A DNA stretch of 64,000 nucleotides. It comes from PALSA-243 sp963743705. GTDB lineage: Bacteria > Acidobacteriota > Terriglobia > Bryobacterales > Bryobacteraceae. A program made the position numbers and the translations under genes. Under the pieces are notes generated by a model. The model worked only from the letters and a program-made list of their open reading frames with translations, ran no database searches and was not told the DNA's origin. Location of the stretch: positions 165,445-229,444 of the forward strand of contig CAVUQS010000010.1 of the NCBI GenBank assembly GCA_963743705.1, read 5' to 3'. Position 1 is the first letter of the stretch. The number at the start of each line of letters is the position of its first letter. Shown here in pieces: positions 44,801 to 54,138 of this stretch.

Positions 44801-45478
44801 CTACGTCCACTTATAGTGCGGCGGCGGCTGAAACATCGAGGGCGATGGCTCGGCGGTGGGCGCGGTCTTGCAGTAGGTAGTGTGCTGCCCGAATTCGCCT
44901 GAGATCTTGGTGAGCACCGGCAGTCCCGTGGTCTGGCTCGTCCACACTTCGGCTACGGTCGGCGGTTTCGGCATCGCGGGCGCTTGCGGCGCTCCCGGAA
45001 CCTGAGGCGCGGATGGCGCGCCGGGCGGCTTCGGCATTCCCGGCATGGCTGGCGCGGCCGGAGCGGCCGGCAAGCCCGGGATGTGCATCGTGAACTGCTT
45101 GCCCTCCACCGGATGGCCTTCGATCATCCCTTTGCCAAGGTCTTTGACGTTGACTGCGGGCATATTCGGCGCCTTCGGGGCTTGTGGCATGCCAGGGATC
45201 GCCGGAGTCTGCGGCATGCCGGGCGCCGCGGGCGGCTGCAGGGGAACCACTTTCACTTCCTGCTTGAGATGATCGAGCACCATCGCATGTCCCGCCGCCG
45301 GATTCGAAATCAGGGACATATTCGGGAGGTCGAGGCGCATCTTGCCGTCACTCGAGCGCAACATTTGCGAGGGAGACTGCGTCGGCGCGCTTCCGGGGGC
45401 CGATGGCTGTATCGTTGTCATGCAATTGGAGCATGCCGGAGGCTGGGGGGCGGACGGTAACTGAGCCATCGCACCCAC
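44801..45478 (-). CDS. proline/methionine-rich hypothetical protein
   Basis: 225 residues, with no good signal peptide. Two blocks of short PGMPxxP-type repeats (residues ~85-110 and ~135-175: APGMPQTPAIPGMPQAPKAP, PAMPGMPKPPGAPSAP). Between and after them: HAMVLDHLKQEVKVVPL, then a tail VAEVWTSQTTGLPVLTKISG and PSPSMFQPPPHYKW. The non-repeat parts look like exported LolA/DUF4412-type beta proteins, as VWxxxxxGLPVLxK and the final PSxxxFxxPPxY are typical of those, but this is only similarity by eye. Convergent with the M2 peptidase, four bases apart. A strongly proline-rich antisense frame explains the long opposite-strand ORF. Confidence 0.6.
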   Translation of the reverse strand: MGAMAQLPSAPQPPACSNCMTTIQPSAPGSAPTQSPSQMLRSSDGKMRLDLPNMSLISNPAAGHAMVLDHLKQEVKVVPLQPPAAPGMPQTPAIPGMPQAPKAPNMPAVNVKDLGKGMIEGHPVEGKQFTMHIPGLPAAPAAPAMPGMPKPPGAPSAPQVPGAPQAPAMPKPPTVAEVWTSQTTGLPVLTKISGEFGQHTTYCKTAPTAEPSPSMFQPPPHYKWT

Positions 45479-45545
45479 AGCTTAGCACTGGCAACGCTAC
45501 AATCGATACGTGGCGCAGGGCGAGTTGCTTGCGCCGCCGGCAGAC

Positions 45546-46394
45546 ATGCGGCTACCTCAGCCACTTAGCGCGCGATTCACGATAGCCGCGGTCGCCTTCT
45601 CGCTGATTGCGATCGGGGCCTGGGCTCAGCGTGGGCGATTCGCGCAGCAACGCGATGACGACGCCGATTCCGTTGCTCCACGCCGCGAAGCCGAGTTCCA
45701 CTTCATCCGCATGCAATACACGGACCTGCCCCAGTTCCATCGCCGCTTCGGCTACTCCTCGCGCGACGGCATGGGCGACGGCTGGTGGATTGTCGATTGG
45801 CCCGCCGCCGACAATCATTTCACGCGCGGCATCGGACGCCTGACCCGCATCGATACCGGCGATCCCCGGCATTTCCGAATCACCGATCCGGATGCCTTCG
45901 ACTATCCGTGGATCTATGCCACGCAGGCCGGTTGGTGGGGCTTAACCGACGCCGAAACCGCGCGCATGCGCGAGTATCTGCTTCGGGGCGGCTTTTTGGT
46001 CACCGACGATTTCTGGGGTGAGGAGTGTTGGGAGATCTTCCGCCAGACCATGGAACGCGTCCTTCCGGGTCAGCAGATCACCGATATCGATGAATCCGAT
46101 ATGGTGATGCACGTCCTTTACGACATCGAAGAAAAGGACCGCACCTTCATTCCCGGGTCGCGCCATTTGCGCCGCAACTATGACGGAACCGTCACAGTGG
46201 AACAGCCGCCGGGCAGCGAGCCCGCATGGCGCGCCATGTATGACGATCGTCACCGTATGGTAGTCGCCGCCAATTACAACACCGACGTGGGAGATGCCTG
46301 GGAATTTGCGGATGTGCCGTACTACCCGGAGCCGATGACCGCGCTGGCTTACCGCTACGGCATCAACTACATCATTTACGCAATGACGCACTAA
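45546..46394 (+). CDS. DUF4159-family exported protein
   Basis: 282 residues from ATG 45546 (signal sequence ending LIAIGAWAQ); GTG 45510 is a longer in-frame option. The core REAEFHFIRMQYTD, FDYPWIYATQAGWWGLTDAE, REYLLRGGFLVTDDFWGEEC and a final YGINYIIYAMTH are the DUF4159 pattern. The domain is an exported protein of unknown role, often found near MoxR/BatA-type aerotolerance genes, none of which are seen here. The last gene before the minus-strand response regulator, nine bases apart. Confidence 0.82.
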   Translation: MRLPQPLSARFTIAAVAFSLIAIGAWAQRGRFAQQRDDDADSVAPRREAEFHFIRMQYTDLPQFHRRFGYSSRDGMGDGWWIVDWPAADNHFTRGIGRLTRIDTGDPRHFRITDPDAFDYPWIYATQAGWWGLTDAETARMREYLLRGGFLVTDDFWGEECWEIFRQTMERVLPGQQITDIDESDMVMHVLYDIEEKDRTFIPGSRHLRRNYDGTVTVEQPPGSEPAWRAMYDDRHRMVVAANYNTDVGDAWEFADVPYYPEPMTALAYRYGINYIIYAMTH

Positions 46395-46402
46395 GGCAGT
46401 GC

Positions 46403-46792
46403 TTAAGCGGCAGTCGGAGCCGCGGCCGGCGCGGCGCGCTGTGCCACCATGTGCCGCACGACGCCCAAAAATACGCCCAGATCGAATGGCTTCGGAAGGA
46501 ACGGGTAAGCCTTTCGCAGGCCGAGGTCCTCGACGGCATAGGCATCGGACATGAGGAGAACCTGTAAGTTGGGGCGCTCGGTGCGTAGCCGGGAAGCCAA
46601 CGTCGCCCCGTCCATTTCGGGCATGAGGACGTCGCTAACCACGAGGTCGATCCTGTCTCCGTACCGGCGCGCGATAGAGAGCGCCTCGGCGCCATTTTCA
46701 GCCGAAAATACCGCGAAGCCACCCTGTTCCAGAATGAGCATCAGCAGGGTACGAATGAGTGGTTCGTCATCCACAACCAGGATCGTGGGCAT
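46403..46792 (-). CDS. single-domain response regulator (receiver only)
   Basis: 129 residues. CheY-like fold: acidic pair D8-D9 in VVDDE, phospho-acceptor D54 in LVVSDVLMPEMDG, Ser82 in LLMSD and K101 in FLPKPF. No output domain, so it would act through protein contact or in a phosphorelay. No histidine kinase is next to it. Short Ala/Pro-rich C-terminus. Confidence 0.92.
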   Translation of the reverse strand: MPTILVVDDEPLIRTLLMLILEQGGFAVFSAENGAEALSIARRYGDRIDLVVSDVLMPEMDGATLASRLRTERPNLQVLLMSDAYAVEDLGLRKAYPFLPKPFDLGVFLGVVRHMVAQRAAPAAAPTAA

Positions 46793-46978
46793 GTGCGTGG
46801 CCTACCTCCACCGTTTCCCGATGAGTGTTGGACGTGGGTTGATTTAGAATTGTGAAAAACCCCATGTACTTTAGTTGGCATAAGTACCAGTATTAGTGCC
46901 AATAGATACACTTCTAAGTTAATCTGGCCGTCGAACAATTACAGCGGGGTTACGGTGGGCGACGGTATGTCCTTTCGG

Positions 46979-48457
46979 CTATAACGGACGGCACTGCAGG
47001 AAGTGGAAGTTCCAGGCGGCCAAATCGACAAAGAGCCCGGCATCCCGCATTTCAGTTCCCGAGCGATCGAATACGGCCGCAGAGAAGGCGTCAGTTAGAC
47101 GCCAGGTTTTGCCGCGCGCGTCGTCCCACGGGATTTGTACCCTGGCCTGCGAAGCCTGTTCGCTCAGGTTGACTACGATGAGGTAGTTCTCTGTCTGGCT
47201 GGTCCAAGTCCAGGCGACCAGATTCTGGAAGCTTGGGTTATCCGCCCAACCTGTGCGCTGGCACAAAGCCCAAGCGCCGGCCCGAAATACAGGGTTCGCG
47301 ATGGCTTTCAACAGCGCGCGATAAAAGGTAACCATTTCTCCGTCCAACGGCTCCTCGGGACGCCGGCCGAGAAACACTGGGACGCGTATCTTGCGTCCTT
47401 CGAGCTGTCCTTCGTGAAAGAGCTTGGCGCCCAGCAACGTCGACATGGTTACCGCGGCTGCGCGCTCCTTAGGCGGCGGAAAGACCGCGGCCGCGCGAGG
47501 TTCATCGTGGTTTTCGAGAAAGCGAATCAGCTTCTCCTGATACGCAACGTCGGCGCACAGATGAAGGCGGACGCTTTCCCCGTTTCCATCTTGCAGCCGG
47601 TCGTAGAGTCTCTTGTCGTAACAGTAGTCGAAGCCGTTTTGTTGTAAATCCCACTCCAGATCCCAGTAAGCTTCGGCGATGAAGAGAAAGTCCGGGTACA
47701 CGGTTTTGACGGTGGGGATCAAATTCGCCCAGTATTCGGTTTCCGGCCGTTGGCCGGCGCGAACCCCCCACGTACGTTCCACGATCTTATTCAGCAGCAG
47801 CATCGCCATGTCGCAGCGGACTCCATCGCATTGCGAAGCGATGCCCAACAGGGTGTCGCGAACGGCATGGCGAAGGCCCGGATGATAGGGGTTGAGCTGC
47901 AACACGTCCGACCACGCCGGAAAGTAGGGGTCGCGCCCACAGGCAAAGACGAATTGCCCAACCCGAATGAACGATGCCGGGTCTCTACGGAGGTCGTCCG
48001 CGGTCCCCTGAATGAAGTACTCGGGATGCTCGGCCACCCACGGGTTGTCGGGCGCCACGTGATTGGGAACGAAATCGAGGAGCAGCCGCATGCCCCGCCG
48101 CGCGAGCTCGCTGCGCGCGATCTTCAAACCGCGCGCCCCGCCGAAGTGGGGATCCACCGTATAGCGCCGCACGCAATAGGGAGAGCCGACGTTGTCTTGC
48201 AAACCGAAATCCGGAAGAACCTTGTGCAGTTCGTCCAAGAGACTCTGGTTGCGGTTGGCAATCGCGATTCCCGCCGGGCTACGCTCCCAGACGCCCATCA
48301 GCCAGACCGCATCGAAGCCGAGCCCGGCGATGCAATCCCATTCCTGCGGAGGGACGGACTCCAGAGTGACCAAAGCACCGTATTTCTGCTTCAGTCCGGA
48401 GACCCAAGCCCACGTGTTGATCTCAAATATTGTGGGATGTCGCGACCAGAGCGGCAT
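46979..48457 (-). CDS. GH13-like alpha-amylase-family glycosidase
   Basis: 492 residues from ATG 48457 (MPLWSRHPTIFEINTWAWV); the frame is open 98 codons further, but that part overlaps the upstream glucosidase out of frame and has no protein character. A TIM-barrel GH13 member: GFDAVWLMGVWER, RLLLDFVPNHVAPDN, CDGVRCDMAMLLL (nucleophile Asp), FIAEAYWD (acid Glu) and FLENHDEPRA (third acidic residue in the NHDE motif). Cytosolic, no signal peptide. The start lies 35 bases inside the end of the GH63-like gene, so the two are coupled. Substrate is an alpha-glucan or glucoside, not fixed by sequence. Confidence 0.85.
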   Translation of the reverse strand: MPLWSRHPTIFEINTWAWVSGLKQKYGALVTLESVPPQEWDCIAGLGFDAVWLMGVWERSPAGIAIANRNQSLLDELHKVLPDFGLQDNVGSPYCVRRYTVDPHFGGARGLKIARSELARRGMRLLLDFVPNHVAPDNPWVAEHPEYFIQGTADDLRRDPASFIRVGQFVFACGRDPYFPAWSDVLQLNPYHPGLRHAVRDTLLGIASQCDGVRCDMAMLLLNKIVERTWGVRAGQRPETEYWANLIPTVKTVYPDFLFIAEAYWDLEWDLQQNGFDYCYDKRLYDRLQDGNGESVRLHLCADVAYQEKLIRFLENHDEPRAAAVFPPPKERAAAVTMSTLLGAKLFHEGQLEGRKIRVPVFLGRRPEEPLDGEMVTFYRALLKAIANPVFRAGAWALCQRTGWADNPSFQNLVAWTWTSQTENYLIVVNLSEQASQARVQIPWDDARGKTWRLTDAFSAAVFDRSGTEMRDAGLFVDLAAWNFHFLQCRPL

Positions 48458-51179
48458 GTTGCTCCTCGGGTTGCTGCCTGGCGAAGACGCCTTCCTTGCC
48501 GGCGGCCAGGAATTGTTCGGCGTCAATCCGCCCAAAGAGTTCGATGAGAGACCCGACAGAACCAGTCCAGCCCGTCTGATGGCTGGCTCCGATCCCTGCG
48601 CCGTTATCTCCGTGGAAATATTCGTAGAACAGGATATGATCCTTCCAGTAAGGGTCGTTCTGGAATTTTTCGGAACCGCCGAAAACCGGCCGCTTGCCGG
48701 TTTTGTCGCGCTCGAAGATAGCGGCAAGGCGCTGAACGATTTCCCGCGCAACCTCGAAGAGATTCATCTGCTTTCCGGAGCCCGTTGGGCACTCGATCTT
48801 GAAATTATCGCCATAATACAAGTAGAAATTCATCAAGGCGCGGATCAGCATGATATTTACAGGCACCCAGATTGGACCGCGCCAATTCGAGTTGCCGCCG
48901 AACATCCCCGAATCGGATTCCGCGGGCAGATATTTCACAACATTATCCTGGCCTTGCATCTTGAGCACGTAAGGATGGTCGGCATACACTCTCGATATCG
49001 AGCGTATCCCGTGCGGGCTCAAAAATTCATTTTCGTCCAGCATGCGCGAGAGGATGCGCCGTAATCTCTGAGGCGTCACCAGCGCCGCGAGCGACCGGCC
49101 GGCATAGCCTCGATGTTCGCGCCCGGTGGGATGAACGCTATCGAGAAGTTCAGGCATGCGCCGTACGCGCTCGGCATTGGTGGCCATGGTGTTGGGTATG
49201 CGGTCCTGCTGCCAAGGTTCGATGATCGTTGTGGCGCAAAGCGGCAACAGGCCCACCATCGATCTCAGTTTGAGCCGGGTCGCGCTGCCATCGGGAAGAC
49301 GCAGTACGTCGTAATAGAAGCCATCTTCTTCATCCCACATGCCGGAGGGACCCATGTGATTCATGGCGCTGGCAATCCAAAGAAAATGGTCGACGAACTT
49401 CGCGGCCATATCGTCATAGCTGGGGTCGAAGGCCGCCAGCTCGACGCAGATTTCGAACATGTTCTGGCAATACAGCGCCATCCAGGCGGTTCCATCGGCC
49501 TGTTCCATGTAGCCGCCGCCGGGCAGCGGCGCGCTGCGGTCGAAAACGCCGATGTTGTCGAGCCCCAGAAATCCGCCTTCGAACACGTTTTTCCCGAACC
49601 GGTCTTTGCGGTTCACCCACCAGGTGAAATTCAACATTAATTTCCGGAAGCTTCGGCGCAGAAACTCGACGTCGCCTTTGCCGAGAAGCGCTTGTTCGGT
49701 CCTGTATATGTAGATGGTTGCCCACGAGTGTACGGGCGGATTCACATCGCCGAAATTCCATTCATAGGCGGGAATCTGGCCGGTCGGGTGAAGGAAGAAT
49801 CGTTCGAGCAGCAGTTCCATCTGGCTCTTGGCGAAATCCAGATCGAAGGTTGCGAAGGTGATCGCATGGAATGCCAGGTCCCAGGCCGCGTACCACGGAT
49901 ACTCCCACTTATCGGGCATCGAGATGATGTCCTCATTAATCATGTGGAACCATTCGCTATTGCGAATCGTCTTGCCGATCGGCGCCAACGGCCCGGCGTT
50001 GTGCTCCTCGAGCCATTTGCTGACGTCGAAGCTGAAATACTGCTTGCTCCAGAGCATTCCGGCAAAGGCCTGGCGCATGACGTTTGCCGCGTCCTCGCCC
50101 GGTACCTTCGGCGCGATGACGCGATAAAATTCGTCGGCCTCGGCGCGGCGGGTCTGTAGGATATCGGTGAATTGCCTGCCGAAACCGCCGCCTAAGTCGG
50201 CAGCTCTGCGGTCGCTGAGCCGTAGCCAGATGGTTGCCATCTCCCCCGCCTCAACCGACACCTCATAGAGCGCCGACACCTTCGTGCCTGTGTTCTCCGG
50301 ATTGACCGCGTCCTTCTTTCCCGATACCACGTAATCGTTAATGCCGTCTTTCACGTAGCGGCCGGCGTTAGGCGTGCCGAAGAGACGCTCGTTATTCGTC
50401 TCATTCTCCGTGAACAGCAACGGGGCGTCGCCTTCGCAATAGAGATAGCGGGTTCCCAGGTCGGCGTGCTCCGCCGATACGACGCGCGTCTTATTTGCGC
50501 CTTTGACTTCGCGCAATACTGGCTTGGGCGTGTCGGCCCAGAAGCTCCACATATTGCGAAACCACAGGGTGGGCAGGACGTGGAGCGTCGCCTGTTCCGG
50601 TCCACGATTGCAGACCGTGATTTGGATCAGGATATCTTCGGGGGTATTCTTGGCATACTCCACGAAAACGTCAAAATAGCGATTGTCCTCGAAGACGCCG
50701 GTGTCCAGCAGCTCGTACTCCATGTCGGCGCGGGTGCGCGACTTATTCGTGCTGACCAGATTGTCGTAAGGATACGCCGCTTGTGGATACTTGTACAAAT
50801 ATTTCATGTACGAGTGAGTCGGCGTGTTGTCGATGTAAAAGTAGTATTCCTTCACATCTTCGCCGTGATTGCCTTCGCTGTTGGTCAGTCCAAACAGGCG
50901 CTCTTTGAGAATCGGATCCTTGCCGTTCCACAGCGCCAGCGCAAAGCAAAGCCGCTGATGGTCGTCGCTGATGCCGGCGAGGCCGTCCTCGCCCCAGTGA
51001 TATGCCCGCGAGCGTGCCTGATCATGAGTGAAGTAGTTCCAGGCGTCGCCGTTGGGACTGTAGTCTTCTCGAACCGTCCCCCATTGCCGTTCGGTGAGAT
51101 AGGGTCCCCATTTTCTCCAGGGGATCTTACCGCCGCGCGCTTCCTGAATCCGCCTGGTTTCTCGATCTACATTCGTCAT
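48423..51179 (-). CDS. GH63-like alpha-glucosidase (MGH1-type)
   Basis: 918 residues, cytosolic. The N-terminal beta domain (WGPYLTERQWGTVREDYS) and the (alpha/alpha)6 barrel of the mannosyl-oligosaccharide glucosidase/MGH1-type family: TRGKIP-like start, NMWSFWADTPKP, EYPWYAAWDLAFHAITFATFD, EWNFGDVNPPVHSWA, DNVVKYLPAESDSGMFGGNSNWRGPIW and a late FYEYFHGDNG. Such enzymes act on alpha-glucosidic linkages in glycogen-like or compatible-solute glucosides. First of two overlapping glycosidase genes; the MscS gene lies 21 bases upstream on the same strand. Confidence 0.82.
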   Translation of the reverse strand: MTNVDRETRRIQEARGGKIPWRKWGPYLTERQWGTVREDYSPNGDAWNYFTHDQARSRAYHWGEDGLAGISDDHQRLCFALALWNGKDPILKERLFGLTNSEGNHGEDVKEYYFYIDNTPTHSYMKYLYKYPQAAYPYDNLVSTNKSRTRADMEYELLDTGVFEDNRYFDVFVEYAKNTPEDILIQITVCNRGPEQATLHVLPTLWFRNMWSFWADTPKPVLREVKGANKTRVVSAEHADLGTRYLYCEGDAPLLFTENETNNERLFGTPNAGRYVKDGINDYVVSGKKDAVNPENTGTKVSALYEVSVEAGEMATIWLRLSDRRAADLGGGFGRQFTDILQTRRAEADEFYRVIAPKVPGEDAANVMRQAFAGMLWSKQYFSFDVSKWLEEHNAGPLAPIGKTIRNSEWFHMINEDIISMPDKWEYPWYAAWDLAFHAITFATFDLDFAKSQMELLLERFFLHPTGQIPAYEWNFGDVNPPVHSWATIYIYRTEQALLGKGDVEFLRRSFRKLMLNFTWWVNRKDRFGKNVFEGGFLGLDNIGVFDRSAPLPGGGYMEQADGTAWMALYCQNMFEICVELAAFDPSYDDMAAKFVDHFLWIASAMNHMGPSGMWDEEDGFYYDVLRLPDGSATRLKLRSMVGLLPLCATTIIEPWQQDRIPNTMATNAERVRRMPELLDSVHPTGREHRGYAGRSLAALVTPQRLRRILSRMLDENEFLSPHGIRSISRVYADHPYVLKMQGQDNVVKYLPAESDSGMFGGNSNWRGPIWVPVNIMLIRALMNFYLYYGDNFKIECPTGSGKQMNLFEVAREIVQRLAAIFERDKTGKRPVFGGSEKFQNDPYWKDHILFYEYFHGDNGAGIGASHQTGWTGSVGSLIELFGRIDAEQFLAAGKEGVFARQQPEEQHAALVATSHNI

Positions 51180-51200
51180 AGGGGGAGCACTCCTGCTGCC

Positions 51201-52853
51201 TTATCGATGCGCTTCCACCTCGGCGCGACCTAGTAAATGTTCCGGGGCGGCCGCGACGCCGCGGGTTACATAGAGCGAGGAAGGAATGGCGAGGCGAGCC
51301 CCAGATTCCGCCACGCAATCCATGCACCGGAGCAGAAGCGCGCCCTGGATTTGCAGAAAGTGATTCCAATCACGGGCCAGAATGTAAGCGAACATGTCCA
51401 CGTCGAGCGACGAGGCGCCGAAGCGGAGGAAACGGACCTGAGCCGAGCCTGGCTCGATACGAACGTCTTCCGCCAGAAGCGTGCTCAAACGCGCGATTAC
51501 GCCTTCCATCTGGGCGGCTGTCGTGTCGTAGGCCAGACTCAGGTTGGGATGGAACCAGAACTTGTCGCGCGCGGAGAGATTTTCCAGGCTGAGATTCGCG
51601 ATCTGCCCGTTAGGCACGCTGAGCAGCGTGCGGTCCAGCGTACGGATTCGCGTGGAGCGCAGACCGATGTCTTCCACCGTGCCGACGGTGTCGCCCACTT
51701 TCAACGTGTCTCCAACCCTCGCTACCTTGTCGACGATGACCGAAATTCCTCCGATGACGTTTTCCAGCGTCTTCTGCGCCGCCAGTGCGACGGCAATACC
51801 GCCGACGCCAAGCCCGGCAAGAGCGGCGGTCGGATTCAGGCCGAAGTGATAGAGCGCCACCAGCAGGCAGATGATCACCGCTAATCCATCGAGGGCCCGT
51901 CCTGCGAGACGAACCACTGCCGTCGCGCCGATATTGCCGCTTCGCACCATCCGCGCTTGCAAATATCGCGCGAATCTACGGTTAAGAAGGACGAAAAACC
52001 AGCCGCCGGCGGCGATCGTGAGGCAACTAGCCATCGTGGCCCAAAATTGGCGGGCGAGCAAGGGAAGGGTGGTCGCCGAGATTCCCCATCGAATGATTAA
52101 GGCAACGATGAAGAGACGAAGCGGCACGCCTAAGACAATCGGATCCGGGAGGCTGTCTGTCTTTCGTAGCCGCCTGCGCCATGAGCCGGCGAGCCGGCTG
52201 AGAATCCGGCTGATCAGAACCGTGATCAAGTAGACGGCCGGCATGCCGGCGAACAAACCAAGCCATTCAAAGAGGGGCACGCTCGCGATGCGGTTTTCCA
52301 CTAGGAATTTTGGGAGAAGCTTCTCGATCGGTAAGGTGCTGACTTCCTCATCCAGTTCCGGAATTCGCTCCAATGTGTCACGCGAGAAGAGCCAGACGGC
52401 TGGGTCCTTGGCCTTGGTCACGCGCTCCAGGACAATTTCGACATCGCCTTTGGCGCTGGCAATCGTCCCGACCACGTTTTCGTTGGCTCTCACGCTGGCC
52501 GCGGAACCGGTAGGAGAGTTGCTGAGATCCTGCAGACGGGGCGGCAGGCGCTTATCGAGTACGCTGGATAATTGCGATGCAAGAAGTTCCGCAGCCGCGC
52601 CGCGCTGGCGCGTGTTGAGGAATTCGGACGCCAGCGCCATTTCCCCTTTGTGCGCAGACGCCAGGAAGCCAATAACCGTGCCGCGAGGGGTGTCGCGGCC
52701 TAGTTCGTCCTTCGGACCCTCCGATTCAGCCGCCGCTGGGGGCGCGAGTGAAGGGATAGGAACCTGCGCACAAAGGGGCGCGTAAAGCAGAACGCCCGCT
52801 AGACAGGCGCCGCATGCGCTATTCCGCGAAAAAAGTGGAGCGCCATTCGCCAT
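51201..52853 (-). CDS. MscS-family mechanosensitive channel with large exported N-domain
   Basis: 550 residues. A signal peptide (~1-29) and a ~160-residue extracytoplasmic domain precede four membrane spans; the pore-lining helix TM3 and MscS core follow (ALAGLGVGGIAVALAAQKTLENVIGG, then VARVGDTLKVGDTVGTVEDIGLRSTRIRTLD and NGQIANLSLENLS). It would open on membrane tension and release solutes during osmotic downshock. It lies between the glucosidase block and the aquaporin, on the same strand. Confidence 0.88.
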   Translation of the reverse strand: MANGAPLFSRNSACGACLAGVLLYAPLCAQVPIPSLAPPAAAESEGPKDELGRDTPRGTVIGFLASAHKGEMALASEFLNTRQRGAAAELLASQLSSVLDKRLPPRLQDLSNSPTGSAASVRANENVVGTIASAKGDVEIVLERVTKAKDPAVWLFSRDTLERIPELDEEVSTLPIEKLLPKFLVENRIASVPLFEWLGLFAGMPAVYLITVLISRILSRLAGSWRRRLRKTDSLPDPIVLGVPLRLFIVALIIRWGISATTLPLLARQFWATMASCLTIAAGGWFFVLLNRRFARYLQARMVRSGNIGATAVVRLAGRALDGLAVIICLLVALYHFGLNPTAALAGLGVGGIAVALAAQKTLENVIGGISVIVDKVARVGDTLKVGDTVGTVEDIGLRSTRIRTLDRTLLSVPNGQIANLSLENLSARDKFWFHPNLSLAYDTTAAQMEGVIARLSTLLAEDVRIEPGSAQVRFLRFGASSLDVDMFAYILARDWNHFLQIQGALLLRCMDCVAESGARLAIPSSLYVTRGVAAAPEHLLGRAEVEAHR

Positions 52854-52906
52854 TTGGGCCAGTCGTTTGGAAACAAAACAGTCTCCGCGCGCCGGTGACT
52901 AAATGG

Positions 52907-53638
52907 TCACGCCGCAAGTTTCCGCGTCGGAATCACTTCCGGCGCATGCGCCCTCCACAGAGCCGGGTAGATCAGGCCTGCTAACGCGCCACCGACGATC
53001 GGCGCCAGCCAGAATAACCATAGCTGCTCCGTGGCCCATCCACCAGCAAACAACGCCGGGCCAGTGCTGCGCGCGGGATTCACCGACGTGTTCGTCACGG
53101 GGATGCTGATCAAGTGCATGAGAGTGAGTCCCAGACCGATCGCCAGTGGAGCGAAGCCTTTGGGCACGCGTTCATCGGTAGACCCCAGGATGATCATCAG
53201 AAACATGAAAGTCAGCACGATCTCGGTCAAAGCGCAAGCCGCCAGCGAGTAGTGTCCTGGGGAGTGATCCCCATATCCATTCGATGCAAATCCACCCGCC
53301 AGGTCAAATCCCGGTTGCCCGCTGACGATAGCGTAGAGAATCGCGGCCGCAAGAATTCCTCCTACCACCTGCGCGCCGATATAGCCCGGTAGCTCGCGTT
53401 TGGGGAAGCGCCCGCTCACCGCGAGACCGACGGAAACCGCGGGATTAATGTGACAGCCCGAGATGTGGCCAATCGCGTAGCACATCGTGAGCTGCGTGAG
53501 CCCAAAGGCGAATGCCACGCCGAGAAACCCAATCCCGAGATTAGGAAAGGCAGCTGAGATCAGTGCGCTGCCGCAGCCGCCAAAAACCAGCCAAAACGTA
53601 CCTATGAATTCGGCAAATGCCCGTTTCTGCAAAGACAT
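52907..53638 (-). CDS. aqpZ: aquaporin Z-like water channel
   Basis: 243 residues from ATG 53638, preceded by GGAGGAGTTTCC; the open frame extends 72 codons further without protein character. Six membrane spans and two NPA loops: GHISGCHINPAVS and TNTSVNPARSTG. The second loop's Arg and the FIGTFWLVFGGCGSAL start match water-selective AqpZ. Moves water across the inner membrane. Next to an MscS channel, supporting a role in osmotic balance. Confidence 0.93.
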   Translation of the reverse strand: MSLQKRAFAEFIGTFWLVFGGCGSALISAAFPNLGIGFLGVAFAFGLTQLTMCYAIGHISGCHINPAVSVGLAVSGRFPKRELPGYIGAQVVGGILAAAILYAIVSGQPGFDLAGGFASNGYGDHSPGHYSLAACALTEIVLTFMFLMIILGSTDERVPKGFAPLAIGLGLTLMHLISIPVTNTSVNPARSTGPALFAGGWATEQLWLFWLAPIVGGALAGLIYPALWRAHAPEVIPTRKLAA

Positions 53639-53730
53639 GGAAACTCCTCCGTCCACGCAAATCAACACGTTCCCGTCGCGGGCATTGGCTCCGCCTGTTT
53701 GCGGAAGCCGCTGCCCGCCGGAACCAGTAG

Positions 53731-53982
53731 TCAGACGGCGCGCCGGATCGCGTGGTATGCAATCAACACGGTTACAGCGCCGATGACGGCCACTAATAGA
53801 CTGTGAAAGTTCAGGCCGCTCGCGCCGCTCGATCCGAGGAGAACGAAGAGCCATCCACCGACCACTGCGCCAACGATTCCGAGAACGATATCCAGGAAGA
53901 CGCCTTCGCCTTCTTTATTCACGAGCTTACTTGCGATGAAACCCGCTATTAAACCTAAGATGATCCACGTTAGGAACGACAT
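53731..53982 (-). CDS. GlsB/YeaQ/YmgE-type small membrane protein
   Basis: 83 residues from ATG 53982 (MSFLTWIILGLIAGFIASKLV), after GGGAGGTTTTT; an upstream in-frame extension is unlikely. Three membrane segments with the Gly-rich pattern DIVLGIVGAVVGGWLF of the transglycosylase-associated (YeaQ/YmgE/GlsB) family, linked to general stress response. It begins the osmotic/stress block on the minus strand, 92 bases before aqpZ. Confidence 0.88.
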   Translation of the reverse strand: MSFLTWIILGLIAGFIASKLVNKEGEGVFLDIVLGIVGAVVGGWLFVLLGSSGASGLNFHSLLVAVIGAVTVLIAYHAIRRAV

Positions 53983-54138
53983 AAAAACCTCCCGTCGAAC
54001 TCCTCCGGGCTCCTGCTGGTATGGGCCGCGCAAACTCCAACCGTCTGGCGGCCTTCCCATTTCGATTGACTGCAACCGGCTGGAACCCGGCTCAAAAAAA
54101 GGCGCTTACGCCACTGAGACGCCACCGGAAACCATCAC

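Noticed and set aside
46875..46902. Inverted repeat TTGGCA...TGCCAA and a sigma54-like -24 box before the GH13 end
   Set aside because: The repeat is short with a 16-base gap; the matching -12 element (GC) is missing, and no gene start follows at the right place.
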